This document shows, piece by piece, positions 18,280-27,465 of a stretch of 64,000 nucleotides of DNA; position 1 is the first letter of the stretch; each line of letters begins with the position of its first letter. Location of the stretch: NCBI GenBank assembly GCA_030167125.1, contig CP126531.1, forward strand, positions 1,674,001 through 1,738,000. Direction: 5' to 3'. This DNA is from Rhodanobacteraceae bacterium. GTDB taxonomy: Bacteria; Pseudomonadota; Gammaproteobacteria; Xanthomonadales; Rhodanobacteraceae. The notes beneath the pieces were generated by a model. That model saw only the letters and a list, made by a program, of their open reading frames with translations. It was not told the DNA's origin and made no database searches. Position numbers and translations under genes: made by a program.

Positions 18280-20304
18280 ATGATCTTCTCGACCGGTTCC
18301 ACGCAGGGGTGGAACGCAAGCGCGCGCCGGTTTGCGCGCATCTTCACGGGCTGCGTTTTGGCTGCGGGCTTGGCGTGGCTCTCGATCGGCGCGGCACGCG
18401 CAGACGCCACGTTGAATCCGTCGCTGCTGCCGGAGATCCAGTCGGCGACCTTCGAAGTGGTCGCGGCCAAGCCGGCCGACACGCTGACCTACGAAAAGCC
18501 GCTGCCGATGGACCTGCTGCCGTACCAGGAGCGCACCGACAAGTATTACTCCGTCGGCACCGCGTTCGCGATCGGCCCGAACACCTACGTCACCGCCGCG
18601 CACGTGTTCATGGTCGGCTACCAGAGCCTGTGGGGCGCACCGGAACTGCGCGACGCGTCGGGCAAGGTGTACGCGATCGACAAGATCGAGAAATTCGCGT
18701 TGCGTCGCGATTTCGTGGTTTTCTCGCTCAAGGCGCCACCGAAAATCACGCCGCTCGTGGTCGATACCAAACCCGGCTTGAACCAGGTCGTCTACTCGGT
18801 GGGCAATGCGCTCGGCACCGGCGTGGTGATCCGCAACGGCCTCTACACGTCCAACACGCCGGAAGACCAGGACGGCGAGTGGAAGTGGATCCGCTTTTCC
18901 GCCGCGGCATCGCCGGGCAATAGCGGCGGGCCGCTGCTCGACCAGAGCGGCAAGGTCATCGGCATCGTGCTGATGAAATCGCCCAACGAAAACCTGAACT
19001 ACGCGCTGCCGATGAGCGAAGTGCTGGACGCGCCCAAGGATCTCGCGCGCTTCGACAAGCGCATGTCGTACCAGTTCGACGTGTTCGACTCGACGCTCAG
19101 CGGCACTTTCAAGGGTGACTTCAAGCTGCCGCTTTCGGTGCCCGATTTCTTCGCGGCCTACGGCAATGCCTTCCATCCATTCCTGGATTCGCAACTGAAG
19201 GCCCTGCTCGAGCAGCAATCGGCCAACCTGTTCCCGAACGGCAACGGTTCGCACCAATTGCTGTACAGCGGCCCGTCGATGGACGATTTCCCGCAGCTCG
19301 TCACGCGCAACAGCGACGGCGTGTGGACCACCAGCGGACATTCGAACGTCAAGATCACGCTGCCCGCCAACGGCTATGTCGCAGCCGGTGTCGCCGCGCA
19401 GAACATCCTGTTCCACCTGCGCAAGCCGGACAACGTTTCCGATATGACGTTCCATCACGATCCGAAAGGCGCGATGGACATGCTGCTGAAGACCGGTTTC
19501 CTGAAGCGCGGCATCGGGCCGGAACGCATCCTCGTGACGTCACTGGGCAATCCGGGCGCTACGTCAACCTGGAACGACCGCTGGGGCCGCCACTGGCAAG
19601 TGTGGCGCTGGCCCGTGCCGTACGCCGACGGTTATGTCAGCGTGTTCGCGCTGCCGACGCCGGACGGCTACGCGATGCTGATGCGCATCGAACCCGCCAC
19701 CTCGAAGCACGACACCACCATCAACATGCAGGCGCTCACCGATTTCGTGAGCCTGCCCTACGACGGCACGCTGGCGCAGTGGAAGGCGTTCCTTGCCGAT
19801 CCGAAACTGCTGCCCGATGCATTCAAGGACATCCAGGTCACTTTCGATTACGGCAAGGCTTTCAGCTACGGCTCGCAGCGGCTCGCATTCTCGTTGACGC
19901 CCGACCTGCAGAAAATCGACGCCGGCAGTGTGCTGACGCTGGGCTTCACGTTCTTCCCCGACCGCGACGGCAAAACCGTGTGGGACGTGGGCCAGGTCTG
20001 GCTCGCGGAAGACAACCATGACCACCACTGGATCAGCCTGCTGCGCAACCAGGCGCCGCCCGCCGACCTCGACGACAGCTACCAGAGTTTCTGGAAGAAG
20101 ATCGTGGGTCGCCAGCATCCCTACGACGCGCAGTCGTACAGCGAAAGCGACATGACCAAGATCAACGCGGTCGTGCCGCCCGCGAACGGCGACAAGGCAT
20201 CCGTGCTCTATACCGCCTACGTCTACCAGCCCGGCACCCAGCCGCAGGCGGAGATGAAGCAGAAGCTGGATGCGTTGTTGAAGGGCGTGAAAGTCAAGGA
20301 GTAG
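18280..20304 (+). CDS. Exported trypsin-like serine protease with a large unassigned C-terminal region
   Basis: 674 residues. I chose the ATG at 18280 because a Shine-Dalgarno (TCGGAG) and a signal peptide (hydrophobic stretch then AARADATLNP) follow from it. The N-terminal third is a chymotrypsin-fold protease with a full triad: His108 in TAAHVFMVG, Asp144 in LRRDFVVFSL and Ser215 in SPGNSGGPLLDQSGKVIGIV. No PDZ domain is recognisable after it. Residues about 260-674 have no family I can name. They are soluble-looking and rich in aromatic residues (for example WNDRWGRHWQVWRWPVPYAD). It is probably periplasmic. The DegP/HtrA class is only a loose relation. Confidence 0.85.
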   Translation: MIFSTGSTQGWNASARRFARIFTGCVLAAGLAWLSIGAARADATLNPSLLPEIQSATFEVVAAKPADTLTYEKPLPMDLLPYQERTDKYYSVGTAFAIGPNTYVTAAHVFMVGYQSLWGAPELRDASGKVYAIDKIEKFALRRDFVVFSLKAPPKITPLVVDTKPGLNQVVYSVGNALGTGVVIRNGLYTSNTPEDQDGEWKWIRFSAAASPGNSGGPLLDQSGKVIGIVLMKSPNENLNYALPMSEVLDAPKDLARFDKRMSYQFDVFDSTLSGTFKGDFKLPLSVPDFFAAYGNAFHPFLDSQLKALLEQQSANLFPNGNGSHQLLYSGPSMDDFPQLVTRNSDGVWTTSGHSNVKITLPANGYVAAGVAAQNILFHLRKPDNVSDMTFHHDPKGAMDMLLKTGFLKRGIGPERILVTSLGNPGATSTWNDRWGRHWQVWRWPVPYADGYVSVFALPTPDGYAMLMRIEPATSKHDTTINMQALTDFVSLPYDGTLAQWKAFLADPKLLPDAFKDIQVTFDYGKAFSYGSQRLAFSLTPDLQKIDAGSVLTLGFTFFPDRDGKTVWDVGQVWLAEDNHDHHWISLLRNQAPPADLDDSYQSFWKKIVGRQHPYDAQSYSESDMTKINAVVPPANGDKASVLYTAYVYQPGTQPQAEMKQKLDALLKGVKVKE

Positions 20305-20311
20305 TGAGGTC

Positions 20312-21085
20312 TTACTGTTCCAACGCAGACACGCCATCGGGATAGACCGCCTGCAGCGCACGACTCATGATGGGCGTGAGCGTGGCAATGGCATCGGGCA
20401 AGCCGTCGCCCGTGTGATTACTCGCATAACGTTCTTCGCTCAACAGGCTGAGTACTTCCTCGTAACCCAACGGCACCGGCTCGTACACAGTCATTCGATA
20501 GCGAACCGGTGACATCATGTTTGGCTCGTCACCCTCATAAACCTGATCGACGTGCACAAATGCGCCGGCCAGCAGCCCTTTCTTCAGGAACTCCTGCTGC
20601 CCGGCACCCGTTGCAACAGACTGGAATACCTTCCGGAATATGCCCCATCTGCGCTCGTAGTCCCACACATAAATTCCCTGCAGCCATCCGGAACCACCGC
20701 CCGAGAACGTGGCTCTCACGATCAAAGCGGGTCGTTGCGTACCACCCGGTCCTGACAGCATTTCCAAGCTTGCGTCACGAAACGACTGCATGGGAAACGC
20801 GCGCCCATCCACCGGCGCGCCACCGAACAATTCTGTGCAGACGGTATAAGGCTTTGGATTTCCAAGTTCGCCGATGAGGCACACACGCACCGGCTCGCTG
20901 CCCGTGTCCGCGTCAGGCTCGGCGGGCTCGTAAATCTTCACTTGCCACGGATGCGTGGCGTGGAAAAAAGCCTGAAGTTGGACGTCCTTGGCCAATCGTT
21001 CGGTGGGTGTTGCAGCGACAGCCGATGCCGCAAAACTCGCTCCACAAATCAAAACGAGCGTATTCACCAGCAACCTGATACACAT
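20312..21085 (-). CDS. Exported hypothetical protein
   Basis: 257 residues from MCIRLLVNTLVLICGASFAA; the signal peptide probably ends near AVAATP. I do not recognise a family. The mature part has a cysteine pair (RVCLIGELG and YTVCTELFGG) about 16 residues apart that could form a disulfide, and a glycine-rich segment RATFSGGGSGWLQGIYVW. It is convergent with the protease gene, with only 7 bp between stops. The start was chosen for the signal peptide; an extension 20 codons upstream is possible but less likely. Confidence 0.7.
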   Translation of the reverse strand: MCIRLLVNTLVLICGASFAASAVAATPTERLAKDVQLQAFFHATHPWQVKIYEPAEPDADTGSEPVRVCLIGELGNPKPYTVCTELFGGAPVDGRAFPMQSFRDASLEMLSGPGGTQRPALIVRATFSGGGSGWLQGIYVWDYERRWGIFRKVFQSVATGAGQQEFLKKGLLAGAFVHVDQVYEGDEPNMMSPVRYRMTVYEPVPLGYEEVLSLLSEERYASNHTGDGLPDAIATLTPIMSRALQAVYPDGVSALEQ

Positions 21086-21220
21086 GACTGCCTCCACGTG
21101 CGGCCAGGACGCGCGAAGTCTACGGCGCTCCGGATCGCCAAGCATGGCGGTGCCATGACAAAGGCATGACTGCGGCGAGAAGTTTTACGCGAGGAGTCGC
21201 GGCCATCGGCCGCTTCGGCA

Positions 21221-23260
21221 TCAACGACCCAGCAACGCCTTCGCCTTCGCGATCACGTTGTCGACGGTGAAGCCGTATTTCTCCAGCACCAGTTCGCCGG
21301 GTGCCGACGCGCCGTAGCGATCGACGGTCAGGGTGGCGCCGGCATCGCCGATCCAGCGCGCCCAGCCTTCGCGGCAACCGGCTTCCACCGCGAGGCGCGC
21401 GCGCACGTTCGGCGGCAACACGGAATCGCGATACGACTGGTCCTGCTGCTCGAACAATTCCCAACTCGGCATCGACACCGCGCGGGCCTTGATGCCTTCG
21501 GCCTGCAATTTCTCGACGGCTTCCGCGACCAGGCCGGTTTCGGCGCCCGTGCCGATCACGATCAGTTCCGGCTCGCCCTCGCAATCCAGCAACACGTAGG
21601 CGCCCTTGCGCAAACCCTCGGCGCTGGCGAACTTGTTGCGGTCCAGCGTCGGCACGTTCTGGCGCGACAGGATCAGCGCGGTCGGACGATTCCGGGTTTC
21701 GATCGCGACCTTCCACGCGACCGCGGTTTCGTTGGCATCGCCCGGACGGATCACGTCGAGGTTCGGCACCGAACGCAGGCCCGCCAGTTGTTCGATCGGC
21801 TCGTGGGTCGGGCCGTCCTCGCCCACCGCGATCGAGTCGTGGGTGAACACGTTGATGACGTGCAAGCCCATGATCGCGGCGAGGCGCATCGGCGGCCGCA
21901 TGTAATCTGAGAACACCATGAAGGTGGCGGTGTACGGGATGAAGCCGCCGTGCGCGGCCAGGCCGTTGGCGATCGAACCCATCGCGTGTTCGCGCACGCC
22001 GAAATGGAGATTCCGCCCGGCATAGCTCCACACTTCTTCTTCGCAGCTTTGTTCGTCCGGTTCCTTGCCGGGCGAGAACACGCCCAAGCCTTTCACGGCT
22101 GTATGCGTGGACGGATCGAGGTCGGCCGAACCGCCGCTGATCGCCGGCAATTTCGGCGCGATCGCCGACAACACCTTGCCGCCTGCGACGCGCGTCGCCA
22201 GACCCTTTGCATCGGCCGGGAACACCGGCACATCGGCGTCCCATCCGGCCGGCAACTCGCCGTCGATCGAACCTTGCAATTCCTCTGCAAGTTCCGGAAA
22301 AGCCTTGGCATATTTGTTCCAGCGACGCCTCCAGCCGCTCTCCGCACCCTTGCCCTTTTTCTGCGCTTCACGGAAGTGCGCGAATGCTTCTTCCGACACC
22401 AGGAACGCCGGCTCGGTCGGCCAGCCGAGTTTCTGCTTGGTCTTGATGACGTTCTCCGCGCCCAGCGGCGAACCGTGCGCCTTGTAGCTGTCCTGCAGAG
22501 GCGAACCGAAACCAATGTGGGTGCGCACCAGGATCAGCGACGGCTGGTCCTTCTTGGCCTTTGCACGCTTGATGGCTTTTTCGATGGCGTCGAGATCGTT
22601 GCCGTTCTCGATCGTCTGCACGTGCCAGCCGTAGGCCTTGAAGCGCGCCGCGCGGTTCTCGGTGAAGGTGATGTCGGTTCCGGCCGCCAGCGTCACGTAG
22701 TTGTCGTCATACAGGCAGATCAACTTGCCGAGCTTCAGGTGCCCGGCCAGCGACGCGGCTTCCGAAGTGACGCCTTCCATTAAATCGCCGTCGCTGACGA
22801 TCGCGTAGGTGTGGTGATCGACGACCTTGTGGCCGTCACGGTTGTAGCGCGCAGCCAGCTGCGCTTCCGCCATGGCCATGCCGACGGCGTTGGCCATGCC
22901 CTGCCCCAGCGGACCGGTGGTGACCTCGACGCCCGCCGTGTGGCCGCGTTCCGGATGGCCCGGCGTCTTGCTGCCCCATTGGCGGAACTGCTTGATGTCG
23001 TCCAGCGACAGCTCGTAGCCGGTGAGATAAAGCAGGCTGTACAGCAGCGCGGAGCCGTGCCCGGCCGACAGCACGAAACGGTCGCGGTCGACCCAGTGCG
23101 GATCGGCCGGGTTGTGCTTCAGGAACTTCGTCCACAACACGTACGCCATCGGCGCGGCGCCCAGCGGCAGCCCGGGATGGCCGCTGTTGGCCTTCTGCAC
23201 CATGTCCACCGACAGGAAACGGATGGTGTTGACGCAAGTCTGGTCGAGATCGGCAGCCAC
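21221..23260 (-). CDS. tkt: Transketolase
   Basis: Thiamine-diphosphate enzyme of the non-oxidative pentose phosphate and Calvin-type pathways; moves two-carbon units between sugar phosphates. 679 residues, normal. The N-terminal signature is [20 protein letters not shown]. The ThDP motif is [20 protein letters not shown] and the pyrimidine-domain signature is [20 protein letters not shown]. It is a single gene, divergent from rpmJ. Confidence 0.98.
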   Translation of the reverse strand: MAADLDQTCVNTIRFLSVDMVQKANSGHPGLPLGAAPMAYVLWTKFLKHNPADPHWVDRDRFVLSAGHGSALLYSLLYLTGYELSLDDIKQFRQWGSKTPGHPERGHTAGVEVTTGPLGQGMANAVGMAMAEAQLAARYNRDGHKVVDHHTYAIVSDGDLMEGVTSEAASLAGHLKLGKLICLYDDNYVTLAAGTDITFTENRAARFKAYGWHVQTIENGNDLDAIEKAIKRAKAKKDQPSLILVRTHIGFGSPLQDSYKAHGSPLGAENVIKTKQKLGWPTEPAFLVSEEAFAHFREAQKKGKGAESGWRRRWNKYAKAFPELAEELQGSIDGELPAGWDADVPVFPADAKGLATRVAGGKVLSAIAPKLPAISGGSADLDPSTHTAVKGLGVFSPGKEPDEQSCEEEVWSYAGRNLHFGVREHAMGSIANGLAAHGGFIPYTATFMVFSDYMRPPMRLAAIMGLHVINVFTHDSIAVGEDGPTHEPIEQLAGLRSVPNLDVIRPGDANETAVAWKVAIETRNRPTALILSRQNVPTLDRNKFASAEGLRKGAYVLLDCEGEPELIVIGTGAETGLVAEAVEKLQAEGIKARAVSMPSWELFEQQDQSYRDSVLPPNVRARLAVEAGCREGWARWIGDAGATLTVDRYGASAPGELVLEKYGFTVDNVIAKAKALLGR

Positions 23261-23333
23261 GGCGGTTCACTCCGGCAGGTTTGGACGCGAAACCCCGTAG
23301 GATACCCGTCCGGTTCCAGCCTGTCCCGAGGCT

Positions 23334-23362
23334 TGCGGCAAGTGTTTATGCACGCTACACTT
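23334..23362 (+). promoter_or_regulatory. Sigma-70 type promoter of rpmJ
   Basis: TTGCGG at 23334-23339, 17-bp spacer, TACACT at 23357-23362, followed by the short leader of rpmJ. The spacing and hexamers fit a vegetative promoter. Confidence 0.6.
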
Positions 23363-23403
23363 TCCCGCTTTGTTTCGGCCAGATCGTTCCCGAGGAGTCC
23401 GCC

Positions 23404-23529
23404 GTGAAGGTGCTTTCTTCCCTGAAGTCCGCCAAGCAGCGGCACCGCGACTGCAAGGTCGTGCGCCGGCGCGGCAAGGTGTTCGTGATTTGCAAGAGCA
23501 ACCCGCGATTCAAAGCTCGTCAAAGGTAA
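23404..23529 (+). CDS. rpmJ: 50S ribosomal protein L36, 41-residue form
   Basis: 41 residues, GTG start: [20 protein letters not shown] then [20 protein letters not shown] and a final R. The GAGGAG element 8-13 bases before the GTG sets this start over an upstream ATG in the same frame. It is the longer L36 type; only two Cys are left, so the four-ligand zinc site (CxxC...CxxxxH) of the 38-residue form is missing. It stands alone here, outside the main ribosomal operons. Confidence 0.95.
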   Translation: MKVLSSLKSAKQRHRDCKVVRRRGKVFVICKSNPRFKARQR

Positions 23530-23550
23530 GTTTGGCGCGCAACATCTTGA

Positions 23551-23575
23551 AAAGGCCGCCTTGGGCGGCCTTTTT
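23551..23575 (+). terminator. Rho-independent terminator of rpmJ
   Basis: Perfect 10-bp stem AAAGGCCGCC/GGCGGCCTTT (23551-23560 with 23564-23573), 3-base loop and a run of five T. Confidence 0.9.
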
Positions 23576-23658
23576 CGTGACCGCAATCTCTGGCGCGTTC
23601 AGGCCGTTTTTGCTACAAAGGCACATCGGCGCACGGGGCGCCCGGGGAAGCTGAGGCC

Positions 23659-23982
23659 ATGAAACGCATCGCTACCAGTTTGATCGCCGCAACCCTTGCG
23701 CTGGCATCCGCGCCACTGCTGCTGCCCGCACCTGCCCACGCCGAAAGCCTGCGCGTGAAGGTGAAGCAGGAGCAGCAATACAACATGCCCCGGCGCGGCA
23801 TGAGCATGGATCAGGTGAAGCGCGAATATGGCGCGCCGCTCAAGGTCCTGGCGACCCGCGGCGGCGGCTCCAAACACCAGCCGCCGATCCATCGCTGGGA
23901 ATACGCGAACTACATCGTGTATTTCGAATACAGCCACGTGATTCATTCGGTGTTGCGGACGCCTGGCCCCCACTCGCTTTAG
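23659..23982 (+). CDS. Small exported protein, SmpA/OmlA-like pattern
   Basis: 107 residues with a clear signal peptide (MKRIATSLIAATLALASAPL, cleavage near AHAES). The mature part RRGMSMDQVKREYGAPLKVL followed by a HRWEYANYIVYFEYSHVIHSV strand pattern resembles the short BamE/SmpA-type fold, where a helix with a G-M-s-x-x-x-V motif precedes beta strands. There is no lipobox, so it should be periplasmic. The precise role is unknown. Confidence 0.7.
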   Translation: MKRIATSLIAATLALASAPLLLPAPAHAESLRVKVKQEQQYNMPRRGMSMDQVKREYGAPLKVLATRGGGSKHQPPIHRWEYANYIVYFEYSHVIHSVLRTPGPHSL

Positions 23983-23992
23983 CAAACCCCAG

Positions 23993-24092
23993 CGTCATCC
24001 CGGAATCGCGCAGCGATATCCGGGATCCAGTGACTTTTGACGTGACGGGCCGCCGCAACGGCACTGGATTCCCGCTTTCGCGGGAATGACGG
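23993..24092. repeat. 100-bp imperfect palindromic dispersed repeat
   Basis: The ends are inverted (CGTCATCCCGG at 23993-24003 and CGGGAATGACGG at 24081-24092), with inner arms GGGATCCAGTG and CACTGGATTCCC. Its right arm (24066-24092) is nearly the same as the 28-bp units at 52541-52568 and 52873-52900. It lies immediately upstream of aguA. The small inverted-repeat form without coding capacity suggests a REP/MITE-like element. Confidence 0.75.
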
Positions 24093-24115
24093 CAAAAATA
24101 CAGGCCCGAATACTC

Positions 24116-25156
24116 ATGACCCGATCATCCTTGCGACTGCCTGCCGAATGGGAGCCGCAGTCCGCGGTGTTGCTCGCGTGGCCGCACGCCGGCACCGATT
24201 GGGCCGAGCGGCTCGACAGCGTCGAAGGCACCTGCGCTGCGCTGATCGCCGCGATCACGCGTTGCGAAACCGCGATCGTCTGCACGCCCGACGCCGAAAT
24301 CGGCGCGTACGCCACCGAATGCCTGCGCGATGCGGGCGCCGACATGGCGCGCGCGCGCTTCGTCGAGATTCCGTACGACGACACGTGGCTTCGCGACTCC
24401 GGCCCGGTCACGTTGCGCGACGCGAATGGGCGATCCGTGTTGCTGGATTTCCGTTTCACCGGTTGGGGCGGCAAGTTCGAAGGGTCGCAGGACGACGCAC
24501 TGGTCGCCGGCCTGATCGAACGCGGCGTGTTCCGCCCCGACGCGCAACACCAGCGCGTGGACTGGGCGCTGGAAGGCGGCGCGATCGAATCCGACGGACG
24601 CGGCACCATCCTCACCACCTGGAAGTGTTTGCAGCAACGCCATCCCGACCAGTCGCGCGAGCAGATCGAAATCACGCTGCGCAACGCGCTGTCGGCGCAG
24701 CGTGTGCTGTGGCTGGACCACGGTTACCTGCAAGGCGACGACACCGACGCGCACGTCGATACCCTGGCCCGCTTCGCACCAGACGACGCGATCGTGTTCC
24801 AGGCCTGCAGCGATCCGGACGATCCGCATTACGAAGAACTCGCCGCAATGCGCCGCGAGATCGAAGCGCTGCGCACGGCGGAGGGCAAGCCGTACCGGCT
24901 GTTCGACCTGCCGTGGCCGAAGCCGATCATCGACGAAGGCCGCCGCCTCGCCGCGTCGTACGCGAATTACCTGATCGTCAACGGCACGGTGCTGGTGCCG
25001 GCCTACGGCGACGTGGTGGATGATGCCGCCGCGCAAACCATCGCGCTCGCGCATTCCGGCCGCGAAGTCGTGCAGGTTCCCTGCCGGCCGCTGATCTGGC
25101 AGAACGGCAGCTTGCATTGCATGACCATGCAGCTTCCGCAAGACGTGCTCTCGTAA
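24116..25156 (+). CDS. aguA: Agmatine deiminase
   Basis: Hydrolyses agmatine to N-carbamoylputrescine and ammonia. 346 residues from the ATG at 24116 (MTRSSLRLPAEWEPQSAVLL); an ATG 30 bp upstream lies against the repeat and is not favoured. The peptidylarginine-deiminase fold signatures are EIPYDDTWLRDSGPVTLRD, ALEGGAIESDGRGT, the catalytic His in DAHVDTLARF and catalytic Cys335 in NGSLHCMTMQ. It is followed 105 bp later by aguB, the next enzyme in the path. Confidence 0.97.
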   Translation: MTRSSLRLPAEWEPQSAVLLAWPHAGTDWAERLDSVEGTCAALIAAITRCETAIVCTPDAEIGAYATECLRDAGADMARARFVEIPYDDTWLRDSGPVTLRDANGRSVLLDFRFTGWGGKFEGSQDDALVAGLIERGVFRPDAQHQRVDWALEGGAIESDGRGTILTTWKCLQQRHPDQSREQIEITLRNALSAQRVLWLDHGYLQGDDTDAHVDTLARFAPDDAIVFQACSDPDDPHYEELAAMRREIEALRTAEGKPYRLFDLPWPKPIIDEGRRLAASYANYLIVNGTVLVPAYGDVVDDAAAQTIALAHSGREVVQVPCRPLIWQNGSLHCMTMQLPQDVLS

Positions 25157-25170
25157 GCGAAGAAGCAACC

Positions 25171-25249
25171 ATCCGCAAAGGACGCCAAGAGCGCGAAGAA
25201 AAGCAATAAGATTGGATTTCCCTTTGCGTCCTTTGCGTCCTTCGCGGAT
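25171..25249. repeat. Imperfect inverted repeat between aguA and aguB
   Basis: Two 28-bp arms (25171-25198 and 25222-25249) match at 23 of 28 positions when one is reverse-complemented. The repeated core is GCAAAGGACGC. It could fold as a hairpin in the aguA-aguB transcript. Similar GACGCAAAG-type repeats are common between genes in this bacterial order, from memory. Confidence 0.65.
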
Positions 25250-25260
25250 AAGCTCTTTTC

Positions 25261-26148
25261 ATGTCACCCAAAATCCTCAAAGTCGCGCTGCTCCAGGAAC
25301 GCGATCGCGGCAGCGTCAATGCCAACCTCGACGCGATCGAGACCGGGTTGCGCGATGCGGCGAACGCCGGCGCGCAGCTGGTGCTGCTGCAGGAACTGCA
25401 CAACGGCCCATACTTCTGCCAGCACGAAGCGGTGGCCGAATTCGATCGCGCCGAAACGATCCCCGGCCCCTCAACCGAACGCATCGGCAAGCTCGCCGCC
25501 GAATTGAAACTCGTGATCGTGGCATCGCTGTTCGAGCGTCGCGCGGCCGGCCTGTACCACAACACCGCGCTGGTGTTCGATCGCTCCGAAAAAATCGCGG
25601 GCAAGTACCGCAAGATGCACATCCCGGACGATCCGGCGTACTACGAAAAGTTCTACTTCACGCCGGGCGACCTCGGCTTCCACCCGATCGACACCTCGGT
25701 CGGCAAACTCGGCGTGCTGGTGTGCTGGGACCAGTGGTATCCCGAAGCCGCGCGCCTGATGGCGCTGGCGGGCGCGGAACTTCTTTTGTATCCGACCGCG
25801 ATCGGCTGGGACCCGGCCGACCCGCAGGACGAAAAGGATCGCCAACGTGACGCATGGATCACCGTGCAGCGCGGCCACGCCGTCGCCAATGGCGTGCCGC
25901 TGCTCGCCTGCAATCGCGTGGGCTTCGAACCCGCGCCCGACAACGGCCGCGGCGCGCAGTTCTGGGGCACCAGTTTCATCGCCGGACCGCAGGGCGAAAT
26001 CCTCGCCAAGGCCAACGACGACGGCCGCGAGTTGTTGATCGCCGACATCGACATGGCACGCAGCGAGAACGTGCGCCGCATCTGGCCGTTCCTGCGCGAT
26101 CGCCGCATTGATGCGTATCAAGACTTGACCAAGCGGTTCCGCGATTGA
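25261..26148 (+). CDS. aguB: N-carbamoylputrescine amidase
   Basis: Nitrilase-superfamily enzyme that converts N-carbamoylputrescine to putrescine, CO2 and ammonia. 295 residues. The Glu-Lys-Cys triad is visible: Glu45 in LLQELHNGPYF, Lys118 in KYRKMHIPDDPAYYEKF and Cys155 in LGVLVCWDQWYPEAARLM. Together with aguA it gives the agmatine route to putrescine. The stop overlaps the TTG start of the TraB-family gene by 4 bp. Confidence 0.96.
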   Translation: MSPKILKVALLQERDRGSVNANLDAIETGLRDAANAGAQLVLLQELHNGPYFCQHEAVAEFDRAETIPGPSTERIGKLAAELKLVIVASLFERRAAGLYHNTALVFDRSEKIAGKYRKMHIPDDPAYYEKFYFTPGDLGFHPIDTSVGKLGVLVCWDQWYPEAARLMALAGAELLLYPTAIGWDPADPQDEKDRQRDAWITVQRGHAVANGVPLLACNRVGFEPAPDNGRGAQFWGTSFIAGPQGEILAKANDDGRELLIADIDMARSENVRRIWPFLRDRRIDAYQDLTKRFRD

Positions 26149-27383
26149 ATACCGTTCCCGATTCGGCCGTGGCCGACACGGCTTCCGATCCGCTCCACGA
26201 CCAGCCGCTCGCGCGCATCGAGCGTGATGGCGTCGAGTACGTGCTGCTGGGCACCGCGCACGTTTCGCGCGCGTCGGTGGACGCGGTGAAGGCGCTGATC
26301 GAGCGCGAAGCCTTCGACGCGATCGCGGTTGAATTGTGCGAAAGCCGCGCGCGTGGCATCCGCGATCCCGAGGCGTTCGCGAAGATGGACCTGTTCCAGG
26401 TCATCCGCACCGGCAAGGCCGGGATGGTGTTCGCCTCGCTGGCGCTGTCGTCGTTCCAGCAACGCATCGCCGAGCAGTACGGCATCGAACCCGGCGCGGA
26501 GATGAAAGCCGCGATGCAGGAGGCCGATGCGCGCAGCCTGCCGCTGTGGCTGGTCGATCGCGAGATCGGCATCACCCTCAACCATGCGTATCGCGGCGTG
26601 CGTTTCCGCGACCGCATGGGCATCGTCGGCAGCCTGGTCGCCAGCGTGTTTTCGCGCGAAGACATCGACGAGGCCGAAATCGAGAAGCTGAAACAGGGCG
26701 ACATCCTGGAAGGCGCGTTCGGTGAATTCGCGCGCGAATCGAAACCGCTGTACGAAGCGCTGATCGGCGAGCGCGACCGCTTCATGGCCGCGCGCCTGCG
26801 CGAAGATTCGACGCAGCATTCCGCCGCGAAACGCGTGCTGGTGGTGATCGGCGCCGGGCACCTCGCCGGCGTCGAACGCGAACTCGGCACGCAGCAGGAG
26901 CCGCCGCGCACGCTGATCGAACCACTGGCCGCCAAGCTGCCGGCACCGAAATGGCCGAAGTACCTCGCCATCGGCATCATGCTCGCGATCTTCGCGGCGA
27001 TCGCATTCCTGTTCTACCGGAATGCCACGATGGGCTGGCACGCGCTGCGCGACTGGGTGATCTACACCGCCGTGTTGAGCGCGCTGGGTGCCGCGGTCGC
27101 GGGCGGACATCCGTTGTCGATCCTCACCGCCGGCGTGATGGGCCCGTTGAAACCGCTGCGCCCGCCGGGGCTGTCGTCCGGCGTGTTCTCTGGCATGGTC
27201 GAAGCCTGGTTGCGCAAGCCGCGCGTCGCGGATTTCCAGTCGCTGCGCAAGGACTTGCTGCACGTCTCCGGCTGGTGGCGCAACCGCGTCGCGCGCACGC
27301 TGCTGGTGTTCATGCTCTCCAACCTCGGCACCATCGCCGGCGAATACCTGGCCGGCATCCGCATCTTCAGCCGGTTGCTGTGA
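26145..27383 (+). CDS. TraB/PrgY-family membrane protein
   Basis: 412 residues. The N-terminal TraB domain carries YVLLGTAHVSRASVDAV, AIAVELCESR and, at its end, VVIGAGHLAGVE. The C-terminal part has about four membrane segments (YLAIGIMLAIFAAIAFLFYR, WVIYTAVLSALGAAVAGGHP, and others). PrgY in Enterococcus counters its own pheromone, but the bacterial family is otherwise uncharacterised; a peptidase role has been proposed for TraB folds. The start is TTG at 26145, overlapping aguB by 4 bp; GTG at 26169 is an alternative. The overlap argues for co-expression with putrescine synthesis. Confidence 0.85.
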   Translation: MNTVPDSAVADTASDPLHDQPLARIERDGVEYVLLGTAHVSRASVDAVKALIEREAFDAIAVELCESRARGIRDPEAFAKMDLFQVIRTGKAGMVFASLALSSFQQRIAEQYGIEPGAEMKAAMQEADARSLPLWLVDREIGITLNHAYRGVRFRDRMGIVGSLVASVFSREDIDEAEIEKLKQGDILEGAFGEFARESKPLYEALIGERDRFMAARLREDSTQHSAAKRVLVVIGAGHLAGVERELGTQQEPPRTLIEPLAAKLPAPKWPKYLAIGIMLAIFAAIAFLFYRNATMGWHALRDWVIYTAVLSALGAAVAGGHPLSILTAGVMGPLKPLRPPGLSSGVFSGMVEAWLRKPRVADFQSLRKDLLHVSGWWRNRVARTLLVFMLSNLGTIAGEYLAGIRIFSRLL

Positions 27384-27465
27384 GAACATCGATTGCAGCG
27401 CAACCGGAGACAACGCATGCATGCACGCAGGATTTCGAGGTGAAGTTGGCCGCGCACCGGGAGCC

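Noticed and set aside
21199..21213. Hairpin GCGGCC-ATC-GGCCGC after tkt as a terminator
   Set aside because: Short stem and no T-run on the minus strand; not enough to call.
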